Assembly (NCBI GenBank): GCA_003518885.1
Contig: DOXU01000221.1
Location: 1 to 15,105 of the forward strand
Direction: 5' to 3'
Length of the DNA stretch: 15,105 nucleotides
Origin: Oscillospiraceae bacterium
Lineage (GTDB): Bacteria > Bacillota > Clostridia > Oscillospirales > Ethanoligenentaceae
A model generated the notes under the pieces. That model was not told the DNA's origin and did no database searches. It worked only from the letters and a program-made list of their open reading frames with translations. The number at the start of each line of letters is the position of its first letter. Position 1 is the stretch's first letter. Position numbers and translations under genes: made by a program. This document shows, piece after piece, positions 8,299-15,086 of the stretch.

Positions 8299-9330
8299 AT
8301 GAAAGTTAGACTTCTCACAATTGCAATATTCTCCTTAGCCCTGTTGATGATTCCCTTAACTGTGTTTGCTTTTAACGCAAAACCGCAACAATCTGCCACA
8401 AAAAATTCATTATTAGGTGAAAACAAGCCATCGGCCGAGGTGGCGGCCACTGTTAATGTTCAATCCAATTCTGTCTTCAAAGTCTACCATACACGAACGA
8501 AATCGGTCGAAGATATTCCTGCTGATCAATATATTCGCGGTGTTGTGGCTGCAGAGATGCCTGCGGAATACCCTTCTGAGGCCTTGAAAGCACAGGCTGC
8601 CGCCTCGTTTACTTATGCGGCTTTGGAACGAAATAATCACCATATGCATCCTAATGCAAATGCTTCAATCGATGGCGCCGATGTATCGGATGACCCTGCA
8701 CACTATCAAGCTTATATCTCCGAAAGTAGTGCTCGTAAACGTTTCGGTGATCACTTTACAGAACAATGGGAAAAAATCACAGAGGCTGTACAAGCGGTCC
8801 ATGGCACAGCTTTGACCCGTAATGGCAACTTAATTGAAGCCCAGTATTTCTCTTGCTCAGCCGGAAAAACGGAAAGCAGTCAGACTATATGGGGTAACGA
8901 CGTTCCATATCTTACTGAAGTAGCTAGTACATGGGACAGTGCCGCTCCTGATTACAAAAGTACGGTGCAGGTCTCTCAAAAAAGCTTCCTGCGCACAGCA
9001 TGCGATGCTTACACTGATGTAAATCTAGGTGATGACCCTTCTTCCTGGATCAAGATAGCCACTCGTTCCGATGCTGGCGGAGTCACAAAAGCCACCGTCG
9101 GTAATAAAACCGTAAGCGGTGGCAAAATACAAGAGTGGTTTGGACTACGTTCCACTCATTTTGATGTTCATTATGAACAAGGAAATTTCATTTTTGATGT
9201 ACTTGGGGATGGACACGGTGTGGGGCTCTCCCAATTTGGTGCCGGTGCCTTGGCAAGGAGCGGAAGAAATTGGAAGGAAATTGTTCAATACTATTACACC
9301 GGAATTGCCATCACCCCTTACAATTGGTAA
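8299..9330 (+). CDS. spoIID: Stage II sporulation protein D, peptidoglycan lytic transglycosylase
   Basis: Membrane-anchored enzyme that cleaves stem-peptide-free glycan during forespore engulfment, normally with SpoIIP and SpoIIM in the mother cell. It has 343 residues. Residues 4-24 form an uncleaved-type signal anchor and about 25-58 a linker. The SpoIID domain fills the rest. The catalytic glutamate is E86 in VVAAEMP, equivalent to the active-site Glu of characterised SpoIID. The C-terminal signature GHGVGLSQFGAGALA begins at residue 305. ATG at 8299 was chosen over an ATG at 8266 because it starts the signal anchor and has AGAGGAAAG upstream. In other spore formers sigma-E drives this gene; I could not find a convincing sigma-E promoter here. 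Its stop is 2 bp from that of the converging flavoprotein gene. Confidence 0.94.
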   Translation: MKVRLLTIAIFSLALLMIPLTVFAFNAKPQQSATKNSLLGENKPSAEVAATVNVQSNSVFKVYHTRTKSVEDIPADQYIRGVVAAEMPAEYPSEALKAQAAASFTYAALERNNHHMHPNANASIDGADVSDDPAHYQAYISESSARKRFGDHFTEQWEKITEAVQAVHGTALTRNGNLIEAQYFSCSAGKTESSQTIWGNDVPYLTEVASTWDSAAPDYKSTVQVSQKSFLRTACDAYTDVNLGDDPSSWIKIATRSDAGGVTKATVGNKTVSGGKIQEWFGLRSTHFDVHYEQGNFIFDVLGDGHGVGLSQFGAGALARSGRNWKEIVQYYYTGIAITPYNW

Positions 9331-9332
9331 TT

Positions 9333-9959
9333 TTAATGAATAAAGTTCATAAATTGATGTTCTTCATTTTCTGGCAGTGGTATATTTTTCTTCCCTGCTT
9401 CCGTTGCTTTCAAAACCCAGGCAAATGCTTTTGCATTCTTTTTGATGGTCTGCATTCCTTCAATATCCTGCTCTAGTTCTCCTCTGTCCATTCCATATCC
9501 AACCATCCAATACTGAGAAGGTGGTGTAATGGTTTCTCCAAGTGCCAAAAAGTTTTGGAGCTGATGCAATGTATCTAATCCGCCGGTACGTCGTACCACA
9601 GCTACTGCACTGGCAACTTTAAAGCGGAAATAATCAGAGCTGGTATAAAAAAGACGATCCATAAAACATTTCATTGTACCAGCAATACCCGCATAATAGG
9701 TTGGCGCTCCAAAAATCATGCCATCCGCCTTGCGCAATTTATCCGCAACTTCATTTAAAATATCATCTTTAAACACACAATGATGATCCGGTGATGTTTT
9801 GCAATAATTGCAGGCAATACAACCGCGAAGCGCTTCTTTTCCAATATGAATAATTTCCGTACTGATTCCCTGTTTTTCAAGCTCAACAGCCATGGTATCG
9901 AGTGCCAAACGCGTATTTCCTTTTGCACGTGGACTGCCATTAATTAAAATTGTATGCAT
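9333..9959 (-). CDS. NADPH-dependent FMN reductase / iron-sulfur flavoprotein family
   Basis: Small flavodoxin-fold redox protein of 208 residues. The FMN phosphate-binding loop is GSPRAKGNT at 8-16, and the second FMN loop is near GAPTYYAGIAG. Cysteines C47, C50, C53 and C61 form a C-x2-C-x2-C-x7-C pattern, matching the compact 4Fe-4S motif of the Isf iron-sulfur flavoproteins of anaerobes. A role in electron transfer or oxygen and peroxide detoxification is therefore likely, but the donor and substrate are unknown. ATG at 9959 has AAAGGAAA upstream. It is a lone minus-strand gene between two plus-strand sporulation genes with its own near-consensus promoter, so it is probably expressed independently of sporulation. 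A plain flavin reductase without the cluster is the alternative. Confidence 0.85.
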   Translation of the reverse strand: MHTILINGSPRAKGNTRLALDTMAVELEKQGISTEIIHIGKEALRGCIACNYCKTSPDHHCVFKDDILNEVADKLRKADGMIFGAPTYYAGIAGTMKCFMDRLFYTSSDYFRFKVASAVAVVRRTGGLDTLHQLQNFLALGETITPPSQYWMVGYGMDRGELEQDIEGMQTIKKNAKAFAWVLKATEAGKKNIPLPENEEHQFMNFIH

Positions 9960-10029
9960 TTATATTTCCTTTCTTTAATAAGACATCGTTGCTTAAAGCA
10001 AAGAATCCTAATGTTGATACTATTCTTTC

Positions 10030-10057
10030 ATCATATTCATAACAAGGAAATTGTCAA
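10030..10057 (-). promoter_or_regulatory. Sigma-A promoter of the iron-sulfur flavoprotein gene
   Basis: On the minus strand TTGACA (10057-10052, perfect) and TATGAT (10035-10030, one mismatch) are 16 bp apart. The predicted start near 10023 gives a leader of about 64 bases. This is among the closest consensus promoters in the window. Confidence 0.75.
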
Positions 10058-10117
10058 GCAAATTTTATGCAACCTATAAAGAATTTTTTATCCTTTCATG
10101 AAAAACGTGCCAAATTT

Positions 10118-10147
10118 GTATAATAAATTGTATTTCCGGCAAACATA
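10118..10147 (+). promoter_or_regulatory. Possible sigma-F type promoter of spoIIQ
   Basis: GTATA (10118-10122) fits the sigma-F -35 pattern. GGCAAACATA (10138-10147), 15 bp later, fits the -10 pattern GGnnAnAnTw with one mismatch. B. subtilis spoIIQ is a sigma-F gene, so this is expected, but the start would fall at or within the Shine-Dalgarno region. TATAAT at 10119-10124 could instead be a sigma-A -10, though it lacks a good -35. Confidence 0.3.
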
Positions 10148-10165
10148 CTACCGGAGGTGCAAAAA

Positions 10166-11026
10166 ATGAATCAATCTAATAAACCGGATAAGCCGGAGCG
10201 TTCACGTTTTTCTAAATTTATGAGTGGTAAGGGCTTTTACATAGCCCTCGCCTTATGCCTTGTAGCCATTGGATCCGCTGCTTATATTGCAACAAGTGGC
10301 ACTTTGAAAGGGCTGCACACGGGTATTGTTTCTTCTTCAGAAAGCGCATCATCCTCACCCTCTGCAAGTGATGGTGCCAAGCAAACCGGTCATACGGTGA
10401 GCGGTGTGACAGGCAGCAATTCTTCAACGTCCTCAACATCCACTTCATCCGGCCCATCCTCTTCCACAAGCAGTGCAGCAAGCAAATCTTCTTCAAACAC
10501 AGCACCCACACATTATACCGAGCCTGTTACCGGTAATATCATTACAGCCTATAGCCCTAACACTCCAATCTACAATAAAACGATGGATGACTGGCGCATC
10601 AGTGATTGTGTGAACATTTCCGTTGACGCTGGAACACCTGTGAAGGCCTGCGCAGATGGAACTGTAGTTGATGTGAAAACAGATGGCATGCTTGGTAAAG
10701 AAGTCATTGTCCAGCACAACGGCGGATTGCAATCTGTTTATGCCAATTTGACAGATCAAGTTGCCGTAAAAGAAGGCGAAGAAATTGAAGCCGGAACTGT
10801 AATCGGCGCCGTAGGACAAAGTGCACAATCGGAGATTTCCCTGGTTCCCCATCTTCATTTTGAAATGATGAAAAACGGACAACCAATTGACCCGATGGTA
10901 ACAATCCAGTCTTCATCCAGCTCAGGTCCATCTTCTTCAAACACAAACTCATCTTCCTCTGCATCCCAATCCACTTCCAGTACAACGTCATCCGCTCCAT
11001 CAAGTCAATCCACACCCAGCAAATAA
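10166..11026 (+). CDS. spoIIQ: SpoIIQ-like protein with degenerate LytM (M23) domain
   Basis: Probable forespore membrane protein that in other spore formers binds mother-cell SpoIIIAH across the septum. It has 286 residues: a basic cytoplasmic N-terminus (1-22), one membrane helix (about 23-43), a Ser/Thr-rich linker (about 56-113), a LytM/M23 fold (about 120-247) and a second Ser-rich tail (248-286). The M23 motif normally reads WRxHxGxD, but here it is W143-R-I-S146-D-C-V-N150, so the zinc-ligand His and Asp are Ser and Asn. The later HLH (229-231) remains. Peptidase activity is therefore unlikely; B. subtilis SpoIIQ is also degenerate. ATG at 10166 has GGAGG eight bases upstream; the earlier in-frame GTG overlaps that site. 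Nearby spoIID and mreB support the name. A generic M23-like protein is the alternative. Confidence 0.82.
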   Translation: MNQSNKPDKPERSRFSKFMSGKGFYIALALCLVAIGSAAYIATSGTLKGLHTGIVSSSESASSSPSASDGAKQTGHTVSGVTGSNSSTSSTSTSSGPSSSTSSAASKSSSNTAPTHYTEPVTGNIITAYSPNTPIYNKTMDDWRISDCVNISVDAGTPVKACADGTVVDVKTDGMLGKEVIVQHNGGLQSVYANLTDQVAVKEGEEIEAGTVIGAVGQSAQSEISLVPHLHFEMMKNGQPIDPMVTIQSSSSSGPSSSNTNSSSSASQSTSSTTSSAPSSQSTPSK

Positions 11027-11044
11027 ATTTTAATTATTTTTTTC

Positions 11045-11090
11045 ACCGCCCTTTCACCGGTTTTTATGCCGAGAAAGAGCGGTTCTTTTC
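11045..11090 (+). terminator. Rho-independent terminator of spoIIQ
   Basis: ACCGCCCTTTC (11045-11055) pairs with GAAAGAGCGGT (11073-11083) with one mismatch in 11 pairs, followed by TCTTTTC. It begins 18 bp after the spoIIQ stop and separates spoIIQ from recD2. Confidence 0.7.
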
Positions 11091-11115
11091 ATTTCCAGCT
11101 AATTCTTCATGATAT

Positions 11116-11144
11116 TTTACAACACAGTACAGCCGGTGTATACT
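11116..11144 (+). promoter_or_regulatory. Sigma-A promoter of recD2-comFC
   Basis: TTTACA (11116-11121) and TATACT (11139-11144) are 17 bp apart, each one mismatch from consensus. A perfect 12-bp palindrome CTATTCGAATAG (11143-11154) covers the end of the -10 and the predicted start, where a repressor could bind. No known operator is recognised. Confidence 0.65.
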
Positions 11145-11201
11145 ATTCGAATAGAATAATGGAGAAAAAAATCGCCTATTAGCACAAAAGCGGGGAATGG
11201 C

Positions 11202-13409
11202 ATGGAAAATCTGGAAACTTTGCACGGATCTGTAGAATCTATTGTGTTTCGCAACCGCGTGAATGGGTATACTGTCTTTGAAATAGATTGCGGAAAAACG
11301 TTGGAGACTATTGTGGGAATTTTTCCCGATCTGGCTGAAGGCGAGGTATTAACGATACGTGGGGAATGGAGCGAACATCCTTCTTATGGTCGCCAATTTA
11401 AAGCTACCGATTTTGAACAAGAGATGCCCGCAACGGCAGAAGCCATGTTGCGTTATTTATCTTCTGGAACAATCAAAGGAATCGGTCCTGTCATCGCTAA
11501 ACGTATTATTGATGTTTTTGGCGAAAGCACTCTGGAAATTCTTGAAAATAACCCCAAACGATTAGCAGAAGTAAAAGGAATTTCCCCTAAAAAAGCATCG
11601 GAATTAAGTGAAGCCTACAAAAATCAATTTGGCGTACGTACTTGTATGCTTTTTCTTCAACAATATGGACTTAATTCTGCACAATCTCTCCGCGTCTGGA
11701 AATGCTTTGGATCCAGCGCCATTGAACAAATTAAAGAAAACCCCTACTTGCTCTGTGAATCGGGGTTATGGATTGGCTTTGACTTGGCAGATAAAATTGC
11801 TAAAAATATGGGAATTAAAAGTGATGATGCCTTTCGCATTCGTGCAGGTATCACGCATATCCTGCGTCACAACCTATATAGTGGGGGACACACCTATATT
11901 CCTTTCGATAAATTAACGGCTTTATCGAAAAATCTTTTAAAAGTCTCGACCGACGAGGTTGAAATTCAAATTGATTCTATGACGGAAACTGAAGATCTGG
12001 TTGCCGAAGAATTCAACGATAGAAGAGTTTTATTTCTCCCTGAACCTTATCGTGCCGAAACATATATTGCTGGAAGATTATTGCTTATGGGCGATATTCA
12101 TCGACAGGATACCCAAAAAATCAATCATCTCATCAAAGAAACAGAGACGAAACTGGGCATCACTTATGCCGAAAAACAGTGTGAAGCAATCCGTCTTGCC
12201 TGCCAAAGTCATGCTATGATTTTGACCGGTGGTCCAGGTACCGGAAAGACCACCACATTAAATGCCATGATTCATATTTTTGAAACCATGGGACTAAAAA
12301 TTGCTTTAGCGGCACCCACCGGGCGAGCGGCCAAAAGAATGACAGAAATTTCTGGCCATGAAGCCAAAACGATCCACCGATTGCTGGAAATCTCATTTGG
12401 AGACGAAGACAATGCCCGTTTTGCACGTAATGAAAAAAATCCACTTGATTGTGATGTCTTGATTGTTGATGAACTATCTATGATGGATGTCTTATTATTT
12501 GAATCACTGCTCCGTGCACTTAAAATGGGATGCCGTCTTATCATGATGGGGGACGCTGATCAATTACCACCTGTCGGCCCTGGCAATGCCCTACGAGATA
12601 TTATTGCTTCAAGAACCATTCCTTCGGTTGTTTTGGATGAAATTTTTCGTCAAGCTGGTCAAAGTTTGATTATCACCAACGCACACCGCATTGTACATGG
12701 TGAAATGCCTATTCTTTCTCATCGAGACGGTGATTTTTTCTTTCTGCCAAGACAAACTGCTGCCCAGACCGCCGCCACAGTAATTGACCTCGTACATTCC
12801 AGGTTGCCTGCTGCTTATGGCCATTCCCCTTTTGAAGACATCCAAATACTTACGCCTGGACGTAAAGGAGAACTGGGTTCCATTGCTTTTAATAAAGGAC
12901 TGCAAAGCGTGCTTAATCCAGCAAACAGAACAAAGGCCGAATGCCCTTCCCCGCTTGGCGTATTGCGTGAAGGCGACAAGGTCATGCAAATCAAAAATAA
13001 TTATGATCTTGTTTGGAAACGAGATAACGGCAAACAAGGAACCGGTATTTTTAATGGGGATGTTGGTGTTATTGCTCAAATTGATCGACGAACAAACAGC
13101 ACCATCGTTCACTTTGAAGGGCGAACCGTTGAATACGGTCCCGAGCTTCTTGATGAACTGGAACTAGCCTACGCTGTTACTGTACACAAAAGCCAAGGTA
13201 GTGAATTTCCTGTCGTCATTTTACCTCTATTTTCCGGTGCGCCTATGTTGTTCTACCGCAATTTACTTTACACGGCGGTTACACGGTCTAAAAAGCTCAC
13301 TATTCTTGTTGGTAGACAAAAAACCATTGAATACATGGTACAAAACAACCAGCGTGCAAAGCGTTACACTGGTCTACGTATCTTTTTACAAAATGGAGAT
13401 ATCCTATGA
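11202..13409 (+). CDS. recD2: RecD2-type 5'-3' DNA helicase
   Basis: Superfamily 1B helicase of 735 residues that works without RecB and RecC in Gram-positive bacteria, in DNA repair and replication-fork maintenance. An N-terminal OB-like region (about 1-75) precedes tandem helix-hairpin-helix motifs (GIGPVIAKRI near 93 and GISPKKASEL near 125). The helicase core begins near 320: Walker A GGPGTGKTT at 343-351, Walker B VDELS with D423-E424, GDADQLPPVG near 451, and a C-terminal VHKSQGSEFP near 661 followed by LLYTAVTRSKK. RecD2 proteins are usually 720-830 residues, so this is full length. ATG at 11202 gives the expected MENLETLHGSVESIVF start; its Shine-Dalgarno site (CGGGGA) is modest. The stop overlaps the comFC start by 4 bp, which implies translational coupling. 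Confidence 0.96.
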   Translation: MENLETLHGSVESIVFRNRVNGYTVFEIDCGKTLETIVGIFPDLAEGEVLTIRGEWSEHPSYGRQFKATDFEQEMPATAEAMLRYLSSGTIKGIGPVIAKRIIDVFGESTLEILENNPKRLAEVKGISPKKASELSEAYKNQFGVRTCMLFLQQYGLNSAQSLRVWKCFGSSAIEQIKENPYLLCESGLWIGFDLADKIAKNMGIKSDDAFRIRAGITHILRHNLYSGGHTYIPFDKLTALSKNLLKVSTDEVEIQIDSMTETEDLVAEEFNDRRVLFLPEPYRAETYIAGRLLLMGDIHRQDTQKINHLIKETETKLGITYAEKQCEAIRLACQSHAMILTGGPGTGKTTTLNAMIHIFETMGLKIALAAPTGRAAKRMTEISGHEAKTIHRLLEISFGDEDNARFARNEKNPLDCDVLIVDELSMMDVLLFESLLRALKMGCRLIMMGDADQLPPVGPGNALRDIIASRTIPSVVLDEIFRQAGQSLIITNAHRIVHGEMPILSHRDGDFFFLPRQTAAQTAATVIDLVHSRLPAAYGHSPFEDIQILTPGRKGELGSIAFNKGLQSVLNPANRTKAECPSPLGVLREGDKVMQIKNNYDLVWKRDNGKQGTGIFNGDVGVIAQIDRRTNSTIVHFEGRTVEYGPELLDELELAYAVTVHKSQGSEFPVVILPLFSGAPMLFYRNLLYTAVTRSKKLTILVGRQKTIEYMVQNNQRAKRYTGLRIFLQNGDIL

Positions 13410-14095
13410 CTCTAATGCAAAAGATTGCTTGCATCTTTTTCCCTCAAAGATGCGTCGGCTGTGGAAAAGTAATTTATCCAGATGAACTGCTTTGTTCTGA
13501 TTGTTCTTCGCAAGTTTCACGCGTAGAAGAACCTATATGCCCTCGCTGTGGGCATGGATCAGACTCTTGTATTTGCCAAAATAAGCGTTTTTCTTTTTCA
13601 CAGTGCCGCGTTCCCTTTTATTATGAGGGCGCGATCAAACGAGGTTTGCTCCGCTTTAAATTTTATGGCCATCCTGCGTCAGCACAATCTTTTGCCGCGC
13701 TCACACTTCCAACAGTTTCTATTTTAACTGACTCTCATGCGGGTGAACCCATTGATTTTATCACCGCTGTACCACTCAGCGTTAAGAGAATGCGAGTGCG
13801 TGGATACAATCAATCTGCATTAATCGGGAAAGAATTGGCGCATCTATTAAATTTACCCTACAAGAATGTTCTTTGCAAACCGGCCGATATTCCCGCGCAA
13901 CATAGTCTTAAAAGAGAAGATCGGTGGAAGAATATTGAGGGCGCCTTTTGCGTACGCAATAATGTACGGGGCAAAAGAATTCTGCTTATAGATGATATTT
14001 TAACAACTGGTGCCACTCTGCAAGAATGCGCTTCCGTTCTTCGCCTTGCCGGTGCAAAGGAAATACGCTGCACAGCTATTGCCTGTGTACGCTAA
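13406..14095 (+). CDS. comFC: ComF-family phosphoribosyltransferase-like protein
   Basis: ComFC-like protein of 229 residues, linked in competent bacteria to uptake of transforming DNA. The N-terminus has zinc-finger cysteines C16-x2-C19 and C30-x2-C33, and further C44-x2-C47 and C54-x-C56. The C-terminal half is a type I phosphoribosyltransferase fold with the PRPP loop DDILTTGA at 196-203 and the upstream VRGYNQSALIG motif. It starts in an ATGA overlap with recD2, with GGAG about eight bases upstream. ComFA and ComFB are not present. Many non-competent Clostridia keep ComF proteins, so the gene alone does not show competence; its pairing with a helicase gene fits a DNA-handling role. Confidence 0.93.
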   Translation: MTLMQKIACIFFPQRCVGCGKVIYPDELLCSDCSSQVSRVEEPICPRCGHGSDSCICQNKRFSFSQCRVPFYYEGAIKRGLLRFKFYGHPASAQSFAALTLPTVSILTDSHAGEPIDFITAVPLSVKRMRVRGYNQSALIGKELAHLLNLPYKNVLCKPADIPAQHSLKREDRWKNIEGAFCVRNNVRGKRILLIDDILTTGATLQECASVLRLAGAKEIRCTAIACVR

Positions 14096-14147
14096 AGCTA
14101 AATACGTTGTATATTGTAAATTCTTAATGAACTCTTAGGGAACCTTG

Positions 14148-14176
14148 TTGGAATTTTCACCTGATTAAAGTATAAT
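14148..14176 (+). promoter_or_regulatory. Sigma-A promoter of mreB
   Basis: TTGGAA (14148-14153) and a perfect TATAAT (14171-14176) are exactly 17 bp apart. The predicted start near 14183 gives a leader of about 115 bases. It lies 52 bp after the comFC stop, so mreB can be transcribed independently of recD2-comFC. Confidence 0.75.
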
Positions 14177-14183
14177 AAATGGG

Positions 14184-14206
14184 AATATCGTCAACCGATA
14201 TTTTTT
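14184..14206 (+). promoter_or_regulatory. Hairpin at the 5' end of the mreB transcript
   Basis: AATATCG (14184-14190) and CGATATT (14196-14202) form a perfect 7-bp stem with a 5-base loop, followed by TTTT. It begins within a few bases of the predicted start. It could be a 5'-stabilising hairpin or a weak attenuator, or a terminator for transcripts coming from comFC. Confidence 0.45.
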
Positions 14207-14297
14207 ATGATTCTATTTGCCAAAAGTAATTCTATTTTGGCTCGCTCACAAACAATTCCATGCAGCTCTACAGCTACTATATCGAGGAGAGATTATT

Positions 14298-14891
14298 ATG
14301 CCTGGTAGTGATATTGGAATAGATCTGGGTACTGCCACTGTGCTCATCAACGTTAAAGGAAAAGGAATCGTTTTACAAGAACCGTCTGTTGTTGCTGTCG
14401 ATAAATCCACCAAGAAGGTCGTTGCCACGGGAACCGATGCACAAAAAATGATTGGGCGGACTCCTGCTGAAATTGTGGCTATACGCCCAATGCGTGGTGG
14501 CGTTATTTCAAATTTTGACTTGACGGGCGAAATGCTTCGTTATTTCATTAAACATGTTTATAATTATCACGTTTTTAAACCCCGTATTATGATTTGTGTT
14601 CCAAGTCGAATTACAGAAGTAGAAGAACGTGCTGTTTATGACGCAGCAATTCAGGCAGGCGCCAGAAAAGTTTATCTTATTGAAGAACCAATAGCCGCAG
14701 CCATCGGCGCAGGTCTTGACATCACGCAACCCGTCGGGAACATGATTGTGGATATTGGTGGAGGTACAACCGATGTTGCCGTTATCTCTTTAAAAGATAC
14801 CGCTGCATCTACTTCTATTAAGGTTGCTGGCGATCTATATAACGAAACCATCACAAAGTTTATTCGGCGCCAATCTCATATTTTCATTTGA
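14298..14891 (+). CDS. mreB: Rod-shape protein MreB/Mbl, 3' part corrupted near contig end
   Basis: Bacterial actin that guides lateral cell-wall synthesis at the inner membrane. The open frame gives 197 residues of a protein that is normally about 330-345. Phosphate loop 1 is DIGIDLGTAT near 5-14. The switch region PRIMICVPS and the motif EEPIAAAIGAG follow, and phosphate loop 2 is DIGGGTTD near 152-159. ATG at 14298 has GAGGAGAG upstream and starts the family sequence; an earlier in-frame ATG at 14217 would add 27 unrelated residues. The TGA at 14889-14891 falls where MreB has an invariant Gly before Glu-Arg (GERTAE), and the same frame continues to resemble MreB up to the adapter. I read this as sequence error, not a real truncation. 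MreB and Mbl cannot be told apart from this fragment. Confidence 0.88.
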   Translation: MPGSDIGIDLGTATVLINVKGKGIVLQEPSVVAVDKSTKKVVATGTDAQKMIGRTPAEIVAIRPMRGGVISNFDLTGEMLRYFIKHVYNYHVFKPRIMICVPSRITEVEERAVYDAAIQAGARKVYLIEEPIAAAIGAGLDITQPVGNMIVDIGGGTTDVAVISLKDTAASTSIKVAGDLYNETITKFIRRQSHIFI

Positions 14892-15086
14892 GAACGACCT
14901 GCGGATGCTCTCCATTTTTCTATTTGTGGCTTTCTCCCCCGCGAACAATCTCCAACTATCCCACTCAGAGGTCGTACTTTGATTTCTTGCCTTCCATAAA
15001 TGCTTCAAACTCATTCTGATCACCTTTTAGAACTCATGGATACCCCACCCACTACCATTTTGGAAGCTTTACTTTCTTTCCTATAC
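14850..15086 (+). other. Error-laden continuation of mreB at the contig end
   Basis: After the stop at 14889 the same frame still follows MreB without any insertion or deletion. ERPAD stands for GERTAE, PLRGRTLISCLP for VRGRDLISGLP, and a later IL-EALLS segment also fits. Many codons differ by one base from the expected residue, such as TGA for Gly, TGT or TGC for Gly and TAA for Lys. The stretch is rich in C and T and poor in G. This fits low-quality read ends better than natural decay. Confidence 0.7.

Noticed and set aside
10144..10150. CATACTA as a sigma-G -10 before spoIIQ
   Set aside because: A matching -35 at the proper spacing is missing, and the start would fall next to or past the ATG.
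12609..13112. A 167-codon open frame on the - strand inside recD2
   Set aside because: Shadow of the conserved helicase core; no start signals and no recognisable domain.
14217..14297. Upstream ATG start for mreB
   Set aside because: The extra 27 residues do not resemble MreB, and the later ATG has a strong GAGGAGAG site and begins the family sequence.
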